Origin: Hofstenia miamia
Lineage: Eukaryota > Xenacoelomorpha > Acoela > Hofsteniidae
DNA length: 64,000 nucleotides
Assembly (NCBI GenBank): GCA_900660155.1
Contig: CABFPE010000303.1
Location: 298,951-362,950 of the forward strand
Direction: 5' to 3'
Part shown: positions 44,990 through 56,562 of the stretch, piece by piece
Position numbering within the stretch: the stretch's first letter is position 1
Layout: every line of letters starts with the position of its first letter
The notes under the pieces: model-generated
Databases searched by the model: none
What the model saw: only the letters and a program-made list of their open reading frames with translations
Told to the model about the DNA's origin: nothing
Position numbers and translations under genes: made by a program

Positions 44990-45580
44990 ATGCCCCACCT
45001 CCGACAAAATCAAAACAAATCTAATGAATACAATAGAAATGAATACGCTTGTTTGCCAAATCAAAAGTCAAAGTGGAAACTTATCAAAAATGAAACTGGG
45101 AAAATCATCACAGATACCTATGAAATTTCTAACGAATTAAATCAGATTTTTATTAATCTAGGAAAATACAATTGTCCAACTGTTAAGTATGAAAATAATT
45201 CGTCTAAATTTTTTCAATCCGAATTTTCTTTCCGTTTTACAACAGATTTAGAAACATTAAAAGCAATTCATAAGCTTAAGTCCAACAAATCAAGTGGGCC
45301 TTCCAACATATCTTCATGGGCACTTAAAGTCACTGCACATACGATTGCTATTCCATTAAATTATATTTAACGAATGCATACGAAATAATTACTTTCCGGA
45401 TTATTTAAAAACTCCTCATGTTACTCCCATTTTTAAGAAAAACGATCCTGTACTTGCGCAAAATTATAGGCCAATTTCGATAACATCTCCAATAAGCAAA
45501 ATATTCGGGAAATTATTGCACGATCAAATAACAGAACACCTATATAGAAAACCAAGAAAAAAATTTAAGGAAAAAAATTA
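44990..45580 (+). pseudogene. non-LTR retrotransposon reverse transcriptase fragment
   Basis: First frame (to 45370): KWKLIKNETG.. then LKAIHKLKSNKSSGPSNISS, the KSSGPD-type motif before the RT fingers. A frameshift then gives NYFPDYLKTPHVTPIFKKND and NYRPISITSPISKIFGKLLH, RT domain motifs 0-1. The catalytic palm motifs are missing. Confidence 0.85.
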
Positions 45581-45949
45581 GAATAATGAATACAAAATTA
45601 AAAAGGACAAATATCATTCCAATATTGACATCATACAAAACAAAGGATATGTTTCTGAACAAGAAATTATGAACCTATGAATGGACACCTAAAATCTGAA
45701 ATTTTTATGCTATAGGAAATTTTTATGTTATAAGAATATTCTTCTTAAAATTTAATTTCATGGCATTTAGCTCTGGATACAATTTGACTGACTGAATTGA
45801 AATAAGAAATCACTTCCAACTATAAACTCTCACAACATTATAATGGCAGTATAGAAAAACTTACGAATTAGAATAGGTTGTAAATTGCACTAGTTTCCTG
45901 ATAACAAATATTTGAGAAAATAGATCAAGCTCAGACACACTAAGTTGTC

Positions 45950-46080
45950 TAGAAATTACAGAAACCTGGAAAATTGTCACAAGAGTGGAGGTGGTAGACT
46001 GATATTATACTTAACAAAAGTTGGACAAGACATGAATCACATTTCTGAAAATGATGTCGAATATACGATTTGTCTATAGA
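45950..46080 (+). pseudogene. possible LINE endonuclease fragment
   Basis: A short frame with SGGGRLILYLTKVGQDMN resembles the GGGVxxYV motif of the apurinic-type endonuclease of non-LTR elements. It lies downstream of the RT piece, so the order is not that of one intact element. Confidence 0.4.
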
Positions 46081-46089
46081 GCAAGATTT

Positions 46090-46860
46090 CTTCCGAGTAA
46101 TTATACTTCATTCATTAAAATTAACATATATCTTACCACCAAATCAGTCAAAAGTTAAATATGGCAAAATTCTACGAAAACATTTGAAAATTGTGTAAAG
46201 GAGTACACCCGTGCTTAATAGTTCAGTGATTTCTATTAAATTACTATAATTTGGATTTTCAGGTAAACTGCATTGATAGTTATTACTACGAAAGTCTAAC
46301 CATAATGCATATTATGACATTGCCAATGTTCAATACACGTTAGCATAACATACAAACATTAAAACCATGATTCATTACTTATGAAAGCAGATTTCGTAGC
46401 AGAAGAAACTATTTCTAATAAAATAGAGAAACTTTTGACCAAGGCCGAAAATGATATATCAAATTATTCCATACATATGAAACAAAGATAATTCTACCTT
46501 CTCACTCTCTACTTATTTAATTCCAGTTGAATACAAGTCAAATGATCATAAAATGATAAAAAGAATTGAATCTGCATTTCATAACTATTATATAATGTAA
46601 AAAATAGATTTATAGTACATAACTACAAATTCAATGTTGTTAAAAATGTTCAATATAAACTTAATTAAGTTTAAAAAATATAAAAATCAAACTATGAAAA
46701 TGTCTTAGCCAATGAATGTTTAAAATTCTATTTTATCATTGTTTTTTATAGGAAAACTGCTTAGAAACATATCAAAATACTAAATTTGAATGTCTCATTG
46801 TTTTTAAATTCATTTAGAATAAAAAAATGGTATGAACACAATTTTTCATTTGGCTGACTT
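46090..46860. other. AT-rich spacer, no gene seen
   Basis: No recognised coding or repeat ends. Confidence 0.5.
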
Positions 46861-46876
46861 TTTAATTTTTTTGCAG

Positions 46877-47050
46877 GGAGACAAGAAAGTTTATTCAAAA
46901 TGCCAGAGTAGAATTTCCCTGACAAATGCGAGCCTGCAACTAGATCACATCATGCCTTCTATTGTAGTATCCGCCACGTCAAAACACGAAACGCGAAGCG
47001 AAGACACCCATTTGTACGCTAATTACACATTATATAACAAAAGTTTGTAA
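46877..47050 (+). CDS. orphan terminal-exon candidate
   Basis: Preceded by a strong pyrimidine tract and acceptor (TTTTTTGCAG), then open for 57 codons (begins GDKKVYSKCQSRISLTNASL) to a stop, with an AATAAA-like motif about 15 bases later. Codon content is less AT-biased than the surroundings. I recognise no family and found no upstream partner exon; it may be a chance ORF. Confidence 0.3.
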   Translation, partial: GDKKVYSKCQSRISLTNASLQLDHIMPSIVVSATSKHETRSEDTHLYANYTLYNKSL

Positions 47051-47783
47051 AAAAACTTAAAATAAAACAGTAAACGATTCCATGTATATCAGAAACAATA
47101 CTTGAAGATAGGTTAATTAAATAATTTTTTCAGAGATAGGGTTTGTTCAGATAAGTTTGAACAATACTGGATAAAATGCTTTCAAACAGTTGTTTTTGCA
47201 ATGACTCAATGAGAACAGCACAAATTGAAATTAATGAGACTGCCAGTAAAATTTTCTTGTTGCCATAACCATCGACGTTTTTTTATTTTTGTGGTGAATT
47301 TATGACTTAACAACGAGATGTACCTATAATTAAAATTTATATTCATTTTTCAAAAGAAAAAACTGCAGTTTTATATCAGTTTTACTTATAAATTTTTGAA
47401 ATGTTCTGCAATTAATGAAATTATACTAACAAACGATTACTAGATACTACTATGCCCAAATTAAATTAATTTTTGCTGCTCCAAAGAAGCCACCCTAACT
47501 AAAAACTCTGGCTTCTCACCTGCATTACTTAACTTTATATTCCTTCAACAAGAATTTTTCAAATAATGTTGTTTTCCGACCTTGCACAAATATTCAATTA
47601 ATCAACAATGCAATTCATTCGAATATATATTGCTTTTAAACCATGCAACAAATGCTTTGAATTACTAAATAAAGTTTACTCAATGATTCTTTTGGAAAAA
47701 TATAATCTTCATTATGTTGGTGACTCTTCTTGCAATAGCAGTTAATAAGCTGGGTGAATTAAAATTGAACTATAGCAATAAGT
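47051..47783. other. spacer 3' of the GPCR gene
   Basis: AT-rich; expected to hold the 3' UTR of the minus-strand GPCR gene. Nothing else recognised. Confidence 0.5.
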
Positions 47784-48731
47784 CTACAAGTACTGATTTA
47801 TCAATTCTTTAAACTTCTTCTCAAGAAAACCATACAATTGCCTGAGTGGCCCTTGAAGATTCTTCTGCAATGATATATATATAATAGGGTTAATAGCGGA
47901 AAACGTCATGAAAAGCTCTTGATCAAATAGTCCAATGAAAAACCATGCATTGTTTGATATTTCAAAAATCGCATTAACTCGGCATAATTTGAAAATGCTG
48001 GTGTTAAAGCAATTAGGAAACCACATGATCAGAAGTAGGGTGGTTGATATCGCAAACATCCGTACAATCTTAAGATACTTCTTTCGTTTATTATTCTTGG
48101 TAACGTTTTTTGGGGTTTTCAGCAGAGTAAATGCAACGCATGTATAGCAAATAACACAAATGGTTAAAGTTAGAATGTACACATAAAAGACATATACATT
48201 GAAGATATCAACAAGTTCAGTTCGAACAAAAATTGCAAAATCGATAAACCATCCGTGTTTCACACCTGAATACCAATAATATCGTAGAAAGATATAATGT
48301 GAGTTGACAAAAAGAGAGTAGATCATTAATAACATCAAAGAGACAAAGTATGGTATGAGAAAGAATTTCTTAATTTTGTCTGATGGAATCTGGGACCAAC
48401 ATATCGCTAGATATCTATCGATAGCAAGAAATATGTGAGAGGTGAGTGTAGTCATCAAATTCATTGATCTTCGGAATGAATCTCCTACCCAATAAATAAA
48501 AGTAAACCACTTAGGTGCAATGTTGAAGTTTACAAACCATGTTCCGTATATATATATCCCCATAGAAGAAACAAAACTGCCAAGTCCTGTAAACAGAACA
48601 TCCCCGCTGCACTGAAATGCCACCATAGAGTAAGTCCATGTCTGCAATGACTTATGCTTAAAAATGCAGTACAAAACATAACCATTTGCAATTATAATAA
48701 ACATTGCCAAGAAGATATTGTATGCTTGCAT
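47784..48731 (-). CDS. class A (rhodopsin-like) GPCR, intronless, orphan
   Basis: A 315-residue seven-transmembrane receptor, single exon. TM1 carries IANGYVLY (the conserved Asn); TM2 has CSGDVLF with the conserved Asp; TM3 ends DRYLAIC (DRY motif); TM6 has IMWFPNCF, where the usual CWxP is MWFP; TM7 has AINPIIYISL (NPxxY). The N-terminus is only a few residues before TM1 and the C-terminal tail is short and basic. The position 25 residues before the DRY Arg is Trp, not Cys, and extracellular loop 2 has no Cys, so the canonical TM3-ECL2 disulfide is absent. Intronless orphan receptors of this sort are common as lineage-specific families in invertebrates. The start is the first ATG of the frame; a 50-bp direct repeat lies just upstream. 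Ligand unknown. Confidence 0.88.
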   Translation of the reverse strand: MQAYNIFLAMFIIIANGYVLYCIFKHKSLQTWTYSMVAFQCSGDVLFTGLGSFVSSMGIYIYGTWFVNFNIAPKWFTFIYWVGDSFRRSMNLMTTLTSHIFLAIDRYLAICWSQIPSDKIKKFFLIPYFVSLMLLMIYSLFVNSHYIFLRYYWYSGVKHGWFIDFAIFVRTELVDIFNVYVFYVYILTLTICVICYTCVAFTLLKTPKNVTKNNKRKKYLKIVRMFAISTTLLLIMWFPNCFNTSIFKLCRVNAIFEISNNAWFFIGLFDQELFMTFSAINPIIYISLQKNLQGPLRQLYGFLEKKFKELINQYL

Positions 48732-48753
48732 GACAGACTCAAGATGTTTACGG

Positions 48754-48866
48754 AACGTAATCAGCTAGGTAAAGAATTATAAGTACATGATATCGTACAA
48801 TATTGCTATAATATATAACGTAATCAGCTAGGTAAAGAATTATAAGTACATGATATCGTACAATAT
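48754..48866. repeat. direct repeat of ~50 bp, two copies, upstream of GPCR start
   Basis: AACGTAATCAGCTAGGTAAA... (48754) recurs at 48817, offset 63, through ...GTACAATAT. It lies 22 bases before the GPCR start codon, so it could be in the 5' UTR or promoter. Confidence 0.93.
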
Positions 48867-48951
48867 ATATATATATCAGAGTTAGAACCCGTCAGGGTGT
48901 TTGCTGACGCGACTAAACCGGCTGAGAACACAAAATGTTAATGATTAAGAA

Positions 48952-49165
48952 CAAGGGCGTACGCAGAATTTTCTGACGGAAGACATCATTGTCATTACCA
49001 AAATTTTTGAAAATATTGAGAAAATAGACCCTAAAAAATGCATTTCATGATCCTAGATTTTAAATTTTTCAATTTTTCACGAAAATCTTTTGATTTATCC
49101 AGTCAAAATCAAATTTGGAAACCTGACGGGGGACATTCCACTATGCCCCCCTGCGTAAGCCACTG
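48952..49165. mobile_element. non-autonomous hAT MITE, family A, copy 1
   Basis: Perfect 8-bp target duplication ATTAAGAA on both sides (48944-48951 and 49166-49173). The left end is CAAGGGCGTACGCAG and the right end in reverse complement is CAGTGGCTTACGCAG. 214 bp, no coding. Related copies lie at 52674-52868 and, in reverse orientation, 62602-62784. Confidence 0.92.
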
Positions 49166-50324
49166 ATTAAGAAAGTTGTATTTATTAATTACACTGTTTT
49201 TCAAATTTGCAGCTCATCAGTACAGATTAAGTGTCTAGATAAGTTTGTAGTCTTGCTTCTTTCAAGACCACAGGGGCTTCAGCAGCATCTCCTTTGAAAA
49301 GAGTACGAATTTCATTAACAAAATTTCCTATCGAAGAGACGGCTTCGGAAGCTGGTATCACAATTACTTTGAGGGAAATTCAGCTGAGGTACGAAAACTG
49401 AAATGAATTAGATTTACAGAACTTAAAGTATTGTATCTATGTTACACCAAATTCAATGTAGAACAAGGTGATATGCGTTGTGCAGAATTATACATTTTGG
49501 TAACATCAAAATATTACATGCTTTAAGAAATCATTAGCCCGTTGTTAGGACTAGTTTATAGGCAGTGTTAGTTGGAGACCAATAAATTAAAACTTTCAGT
49601 CGGTATTTGGCGGTAGCAGTCAAAATTCGGCTTTTTAGCGTTGTACATACATGTAATTAATTGCAAAAGGAAATTCTAATGTATCACCAATCCAATATAT
49701 AAAACTCATATTCAATATAATGGAAGTATTAACACTTAAATTACAAAACACTATTGTGAAGACATTAAATAATTTTGTTTCAAGCTTTAACAAAATTTAA
49801 ATAAGAACTTACAAAGGTTTAGGCAAAAAAAATTATTCTGGCTTGCAAAATGCCGTTAATAATAGAAAATCCTTTTTTAACCGACCACTATTGGCAGGTG
49901 TGCGGGTCAAGTCTTTGCATTCTCATTTACTTTTTTAAAATCAAAAGAACTTTCAAAATGATGGCAACAATTTTGGTGTTATGAGCATACATTCTCTGAA
50001 ACCTTCATGATATTTCTTTTTAACAAGTAAAATATCTATTTTTCTCTTTCACGTCTAAAGAAAGTTACCTAACCAGAATCCTTTTATAATTGAAACGATT
50101 TCTTGATATTTTTAACTACATTTTTCTAAATATTAGCTGCCATCAACGAGAGATAGTGAGGTGAAACAAAGGCATTATGTGCTAAAAAAAGCACGGGGAT
50201 TAATCAATGGTGGTTTGCAACAAATTTAATCACAAGCTATTACCTTAGGAGTACTGTACTGAAATAATCACCGTAGTCTTCGGTTCTACTAGTAGTTGCT
50301 CACTAGTAGGCTAAGTGAATAGCG
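49002..50324. repeat. 1,323-bp segment present twice (copy 1)
   Basis: Matches 50576-51898 base for base along its length, constant offset 1574, with no substitution or indel found by eye. Contains the right part of the hAT MITE and AT-rich unique-looking sequence; no gene recognised. Confidence 0.93.
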
Positions 50325-50574
50325 TCAACCATCATAGCAAAAAATCTGAGCCGATCCCAACGGTACCATTGAACCGGCTTGCCAACCGACTGGTCAGGTC
50401 TAACGGATTCCAAATCGTATATATATATATATATATATATATGTTCCATGGCATGATCTACTGCAATATAAACAGTTAATTTCCTCACATCTCCCATTTT
50501 GCCAGTATATATATATATAGACTTTTGTTGAAGTCTATTCAGTAGGAAATTATCATGAACTCATGTTGTGGGGA
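50325..50574. other. unique spacer between the duplicated segments, with (TA)n
   Basis: 250 bp with TA microsatellites at about 50419-50442 and 50506-50519. Ends in a single n at 50575. Confidence 0.8.
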
Positions 50575-50575
50575 N

Positions 50576-51898
50576 AATTTTTGAAAATATTGAGAAAATA
50601 GACCCTAAAAAATGCATTTCATGATCCTAGATTTTAAATTTTTCAATTTTTCACGAAAATCTTTTGATTTATCCAGTCAAAATCAAATTTGGAAACCTGA
50701 CGGGGGACATTCCACTATGCCCCCCTGCGTAAGCCACTGATTAAGAAAGTTGTATTTATTAATTACACTGTTTTTCAAATTTGCAGCTCATCAGTACAGA
50801 TTAAGTGTCTAGATAAGTTTGTAGTCTTGCTTCTTTCAAGACCACAGGGGCTTCAGCAGCATCTCCTTTGAAAAGAGTACGAATTTCATTAACAAAATTT
50901 CCTATCGAAGAGACGGCTTCGGAAGCTGGTATCACAATTACTTTGAGGGAAATTCAGCTGAGGTACGAAAACTGAAATGAATTAGATTTACAGAACTTAA
51001 AGTATTGTATCTATGTTACACCAAATTCAATGTAGAACAAGGTGATATGCGTTGTGCAGAATTATACATTTTGGTAACATCAAAATATTACATGCTTTAA
51101 GAAATCATTAGCCCGTTGTTAGGACTAGTTTATAGGCAGTGTTAGTTGGAGACCAATAAATTAAAACTTTCAGTCGGTATTTGGCGGTAGCAGTCAAAAT
51201 TCGGCTTTTTAGCGTTGTACATACATGTAATTAATTGCAAAAGGAAATTCTAATGTATCACCAATCCAATATATAAAACTCATATTCAATATAATGGAAG
51301 TATTAACACTTAAATTACAAAACACTATTGTGAAGACATTAAATAATTTTGTTTCAAGCTTTAACAAAATTTAAATAAGAACTTACAAAGGTTTAGGCAA
51401 AAAAAATTATTCTGGCTTGCAAAATGCCGTTAATAATAGAAAATCCTTTTTTAACCGACCACTATTGGCAGGTGTGCGGGTCAAGTCTTTGCATTCTCAT
51501 TTACTTTTTTAAAATCAAAAGAACTTTCAAAATGATGGCAACAATTTTGGTGTTATGAGCATACATTCTCTGAAACCTTCATGATATTTCTTTTTAACAA
51601 GTAAAATATCTATTTTTCTCTTTCACGTCTAAAGAAAGTTACCTAACCAGAATCCTTTTATAATTGAAACGATTTCTTGATATTTTTAACTACATTTTTC
51701 TAAATATTAGCTGCCATCAACGAGAGATAGTGAGGTGAAACAAAGGCATTATGTGCTAAAAAAAGCACGGGGATTAATCAATGGTGGTTTGCAACAAATT
51801 TAATCACAAGCTATTACCTTAGGAGTACTGTACTGAAATAATCACCGTAGTCTTCGGTTCTACTAGTAGTTGCTCACTAGTAGGCTAAGTGAATAGCG
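50576..51898. repeat. 1,323-bp segment copy 2, bounded by single n on both sides
   Basis: Exact-looking copy of 49002-50324. The characters at 50575 and 51899 are n, so the copy is an isolated contig-like block placed between two assembly breaks; the right break is followed by a (AT)n tract. Confidence 0.93.
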
Positions 51899-51899
51899 N

Positions 51900-52673
51900 A
51901 TATATATATATATATATATATATAATAGATAGTGTTATTTGTGTATATCAACTTAAGTAATATATTCAATATTTATTTTGTCGAAATCCACATATCTGAA
52001 ATTACATGAATATAAATAGTGGTGTTTGAAAGTTGGTCTTATCAAAATTTGTTCAGAAAAGAAAACTAGGCACAATTGAACTTTTTTGAAAAATCTCTTA
52101 TTTCAAATTTCCATTATTAAAAGTAGCATTTCAATATATTTCACGGATAGAGATATAATTTATTCGAAAATATTAATATTGAATACAATAGTGCATTGGC
52201 TGTGACAGAAATTATAAAAAATGTTACTCATTAAATTTTGGTTTGTAAATGGATTCACGGATTTTTTAACATATGCTAACTTTGTTCATTTCAAATAATA
52301 TCAATTGTGCAAATTGTTCATGTTGACCAATAAAGACATTTCTCTTTTGCACTGTTCTAGAAAATTAATTTGCAAAATCATTAATTATATTGTGTTAATT
52401 ACATTTGCACTGTACATCATTTTGCTACCCAATGTAAAATATTATACATATTGCCATATATTGTCTATCTATAAAATGTAATAAAACATGAGTAATTACT
52501 AAGTTAACGACTAAATAATCTATCTTCATTGCTTCAACAGTAAATGAATATATAGGCGATTCTAAGCCTACATGTATATGCAAATGCACAGGTACTATAA
52601 AAGTATAATACTTTTAATTTAGATTTTTAAATTTATAATTTTTCCCATAAACTTTTAGCATTCTTGGAATGGT
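51900..52673. other. (AT)n tract and AT-rich spacer, no gene seen
   Basis: Starts with a microsatellite (51900-51924). Nothing else recognised. Confidence 0.6.
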
Positions 52674-52868
52674 CAGGGGCGTACACAGGATTTTGTGACG
52701 AGGGCATCTTAGTCATGAACAAAAGCGAGGCGATGCCCCTCGAAGAATTTTGAAAATTTTAAATTTTCAATTTTTGGTTTTTCAATTTTACTATTTATCT
52801 AGTCAAGATCACTTTTGAAAACCTGATGGGTCAGGACACTTCACCATCTATCCTTGTGTATGCCACTG
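52674..52868. mobile_element. non-autonomous hAT MITE, family A, copy 2
   Basis: The left end CAGGGGCGTACACAGGATTT pairs with the right end (reverse complement CAGTGGCATACACAAGGAT). The interior resembles copy 1, including AAACCTGATGGGTCAGGACA near the right. No target duplication is visible, so it is older. Confidence 0.8.
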
Positions 52869-52948
52869 ACTAAAATATGACCTTACGGACGTTTTTGAAT
52901 GCTCAAAAGCTGTTAAACAAAATGTAGATACATAAACATAACATTTAC

Positions 52949-53177
52949 ATCTACGGCAGTTCCTGAATTGGATATCACTTTATTTGCCAAAGCTACAGCA
53001 CCTCCAGGATAGTAGCCATCAATGAAGTACCCGCAATTATCGGGAGTAATTTGATAAGCCAATTTTAGAATTTGATACGCAATCTGATATGTTGCTATGG
53101 ATAAATTATTTTTTTGTTGGAAGTCTTCCAGATTGGTATACCCAATGAGGTTGTTTGGTTGATACCCTCCTGACATG
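52949..53177 (-). CDS. orphan internal-exon candidate
   Basis: Acceptor ATATATTTTAG and donor GTAAAT frame a stop-free stretch of 76 codons: begins MSGGYQPNNLIGYTNLEDFQ, then YQIAYQILKLAYQI and GYFIDGYYPGGAVALANKVI. Composition and regularity look like real coding, but I do not recognise the family. No partner exon was found within 3 kb on either side. Confidence 0.4.
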
Positions 53178-54190
53178 CTAAAATATATTTAGTTTGTTGG
53201 TGAAGTAAAATATAATGATTAAATAATTATTAGATCTATTTGAACAATTCAAACATAAGAATTCTATATCGCATATGCATTTTTGAACATGTTTTATAAT
53301 AATTACATATACATATTAATGCAAGTACTGAAGAGGAAATATTGCAAAAAATTTTTTTATGGTAGCTTGAGACATCAAATTTGTATTTTTGCAGTGTACT
53401 ACAAGAATTAAATGCTACTGTTGAAACGCATTTTCTTAACTAACAAAATAGTAAAATTCTGTGATTTCAAAAATTTGTTAAATTGAAGATATATATATGG
53501 TTGATGTTAGAAATCGTGATTTTAACATAAGTTGATTGCATAATTATTATGCAGTCATTGATGTTGGACGAAATATATTTGCATTCTGTAATCAAAGAAA
53601 CTTAGTTAGACAAATAATATTTGGTTCTATTATTTTACATTATATATATTTCATGATATTGAATTTTTTTCAGAAATCGTCTTAAAACATATAATAAATG
53701 TAAAATTCAACATTCCGTAGAGAGAAAAAATTTTAAATTGCACTATGGTACGTGTATATATCTATATATTCATAAATGTATACTTAATTTATAATAAAAA
53801 ATTTGAGAAAATGTGCAAAATGTGGAAAAATATTTTATTGATATCTCTTCTGGAAATCTGAAAGTAATTGTTTTGAATATAGGTACAAATAGTTTTCTAT
53901 GATGAATTTGGCTTTCATCATCTCTCTCTAAAATTTGTATTTAGAAGAATAGAAAATGCATCAATTAATTTACACATGTGTACATGTGATACAAAACCTC
54001 CACGTTGAATGAAAAATGAAATTATGACATTCTATCTTAACACATTTTGAGCAGTCATGAATTTCCTAAAGCTCTTCTCATCTGCATGTTACAGCTCTCT
54101 TGTAAAATCATATGTATATAAAATAGTTTTAAAAAGTATTTATTGGAATTTATAAATGACTAAGTGTGGAAGTCAATTATAAACTTGTAA

Positions 54191-54221
<31 letters not shown>

Positions 54222-56090
54222 ATGAATTATACAATTAAGTAGCTAACTACTTTATGAACTTATTAACAACGTAAGATAATATATTGCAGAAAACTCAAAA
54301 AATAACAGACTCTCAAAAGCGATATAAGGCAATTGAATAAGGTAAAGACGATAGCAATGTTTAGATTAAAAAAATATTTTTGATGCAATTTCATTAGTTG
54401 TATAATATGGATATCTATCATAATTTAGTTAAATTATATTAGCACATCGATAAGACTAAAATATGAAAAATACAATGTATTTCTGGTACATCCGGATTAG
54501 ACAATACGAATTGTATTATTTAATTTTTCAAATGTATTAGACTTTGAATTTATTAAAACACCTTTTTTAAGATTACATTTAATCAGCATATGCTTTAAAT
54601 TTATAAGAAACTAAAAGCCTAACGAAAATGTTTAAATTACAAAAAAATCTTTTTTAAATAGAAAAATGGAAATTTACTTCAAATTTTTTAAACACTGCAA
54701 AAAAAATATGTATAACATTTTGAATAATTAATAAGATGTTCGGTGAAAATGTAACGTTTGTCAAGGTAAAAGTGATGCTTAAATGCAATGCTGTTTGTTT
54801 TTCAAATTCAGATGCCTCGATGAAAAGTAAACTTTTTAAGCATAATAAAGTATTAATATTTGTTATAAAAGTTAGTAGCTTACTCATGTCTGAAATACTA
54901 TTAAAGCAGTAAATAATTTCATAGTCAAACCTTTGCTGGCATGTAGCAATGCGCAATATGTGGAAATACATTTCAATCAGTATTTAAGTAACAATTGACT
55001 AACTAAGCATTATAATTTGTTACTCAACATCCAATAAAAATAGCAAACGTGCTTGTTTTACCTCAACCTTCTTAAGATTTGTAAGCTTCCAAAATGATAA
55101 ATCTATTTTATTTGAATCATAACTTTGCAATCAACCATAAGTTTGCAATATTTTAACATTTGATTGTTGTTGTTGTGTATTTTGAATGGATACTTTATTG
55201 ATTCAATGTATGTCACTTCTGCGATTTTATTTTCGTGATTTTATGTTATTAATGTTATATTTTTAAAATAGGTGCAAATCCATGTACATATATTTCTGAT
55301 TGAATGTTCATATTCATACATGGGCGAGAATATAAAACATTTCTAAACTAGGGTAAAAAACCTAATATTCAATCAGAAATAAAAGCTGATCTGACATCAA
55401 ATAACTGATCAGATGCTCAAAAAGCAGTACTAAATTTTCCATTATATCACGGTACAAGGTTGGAATATTGTATATATATATATATATATATATAAGGGCT
55501 CTAGATACTATGGAATTTGTATCCACCGCCCGCACTCTCTGATGCAAAGCCAGAATAATTCGTTTTATCCAAAAATTTTTACATTGCGTATTTGGAAAAG
55601 CGGTCTAATTTCATATGTATAAGTTTCTAGTTTTTTTATCCGGATCCAGCGCCCTCCTTAATAGTATCTTGCGTATATAATTTTTGTATCCAGTGCCTTG
55701 TAGATATTTTAAAATTTTGTATCAAAAGCCTATATATATATATATATAGGGTTGTGAAGACTATTCCAATGTTCAAACATTTTATGTTTTTTGCTTTCTG
55801 GGTAGTTGTTCTTTCCATAGTTCTGTCTCAAGTAACAAAATGCTTACATGCTTGACAAAAATTGCAGACAAAACATAATGTCTCATTAGAGGTTTTGACT
55901 TTCTCATCAAAATAATAAGTGATATCTCTTCCTTTCATCTGATTCATTATAGGTTATTATCATAATGAAGCTGTGTATTTTTGTGTATCCGGTCAGTGCT
56001 CTCGTAGATTCAGATTGTACTGTTGTTTCACATCTCGCTTCTGTCTAATCAGTGCATGTTTCAAATAACGTACGTGACGCAATAGTAGAT
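53178..56090. other. AT-rich spacer with microsatellites, no gene seen
   Basis: TA tracts near 54189-54221, 55470-55494 and 55732-55748. Short open frames here run through the microsatellites and are not genes. Confidence 0.6.
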
Positions 56091-56092
56091 GC

Positions 56093-56249
56093 CTATTTAG
56101 AGGGTGCGTAGAAGCCGCGGCTCCCCTTGTCGTTTTGTCCCTTCGGGCCTTGCGTGATTTCTTGATGCTGGTGTGTCATATGAACATTTAAAACATCATT
56201 TATGGGATTTGAAATTAGTAGCCCTTGAATGGCTTGAAGAATATCAAGG
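56093..56249 (-). CDS. orphan exon candidate
   Basis: The minus-strand frame SLDILQAIQGLLISNPINDV then LNVHMTHQHQEIT is less AT-biased than its surroundings. The pattern is faintly like the IQxLLxxPNPxDPL helix of ubiquitin-conjugating enzymes, but no other E2 motif is visible. Boundaries uncertain. Confidence 0.25.
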
Positions 56250-56466
56250 CTACCTCTAAAGAAAGGCCATGAAGTAATCAATTAAAAAAATCTAGCGGAG
56301 GACATTTATTAAATTATCAAATAGCAAATATTTAGATTAGTTTACCTACAGTCAAGATGATTCCGCTGAAATTTACAAATAGATTACATTAATTTTATTT
56401 TTTTCAATAGCAAGCACTTTAGTATATTCATAGGAGCACAAAAATTTTAATATATATATATATATT

Positions 56467-56562
56467 AAGAATATTTAGTTTTCAGGAATTTTTTTTAAGG
56501 TATGATGGAGATGAATAGTAACACATGTGATTTTACAATATATATATATATATATATATATG
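56467..56562. repeat. dispersed ~90-bp repeat ending in (AT)n, copy 1
   Basis: AAGAATATTTAGTTTTCAGG... through TTTTACAATATATAT; the same sequence occurs at 59907-60010. Confidence 0.92.

Noticed and set aside
56093..56281. Ubiquitin-conjugating enzyme exon
   Set aside because: Only a weak resemblance in one helix; no active-site Cys region or HPN motif nearby, so it is kept only as an orphan exon candidate.
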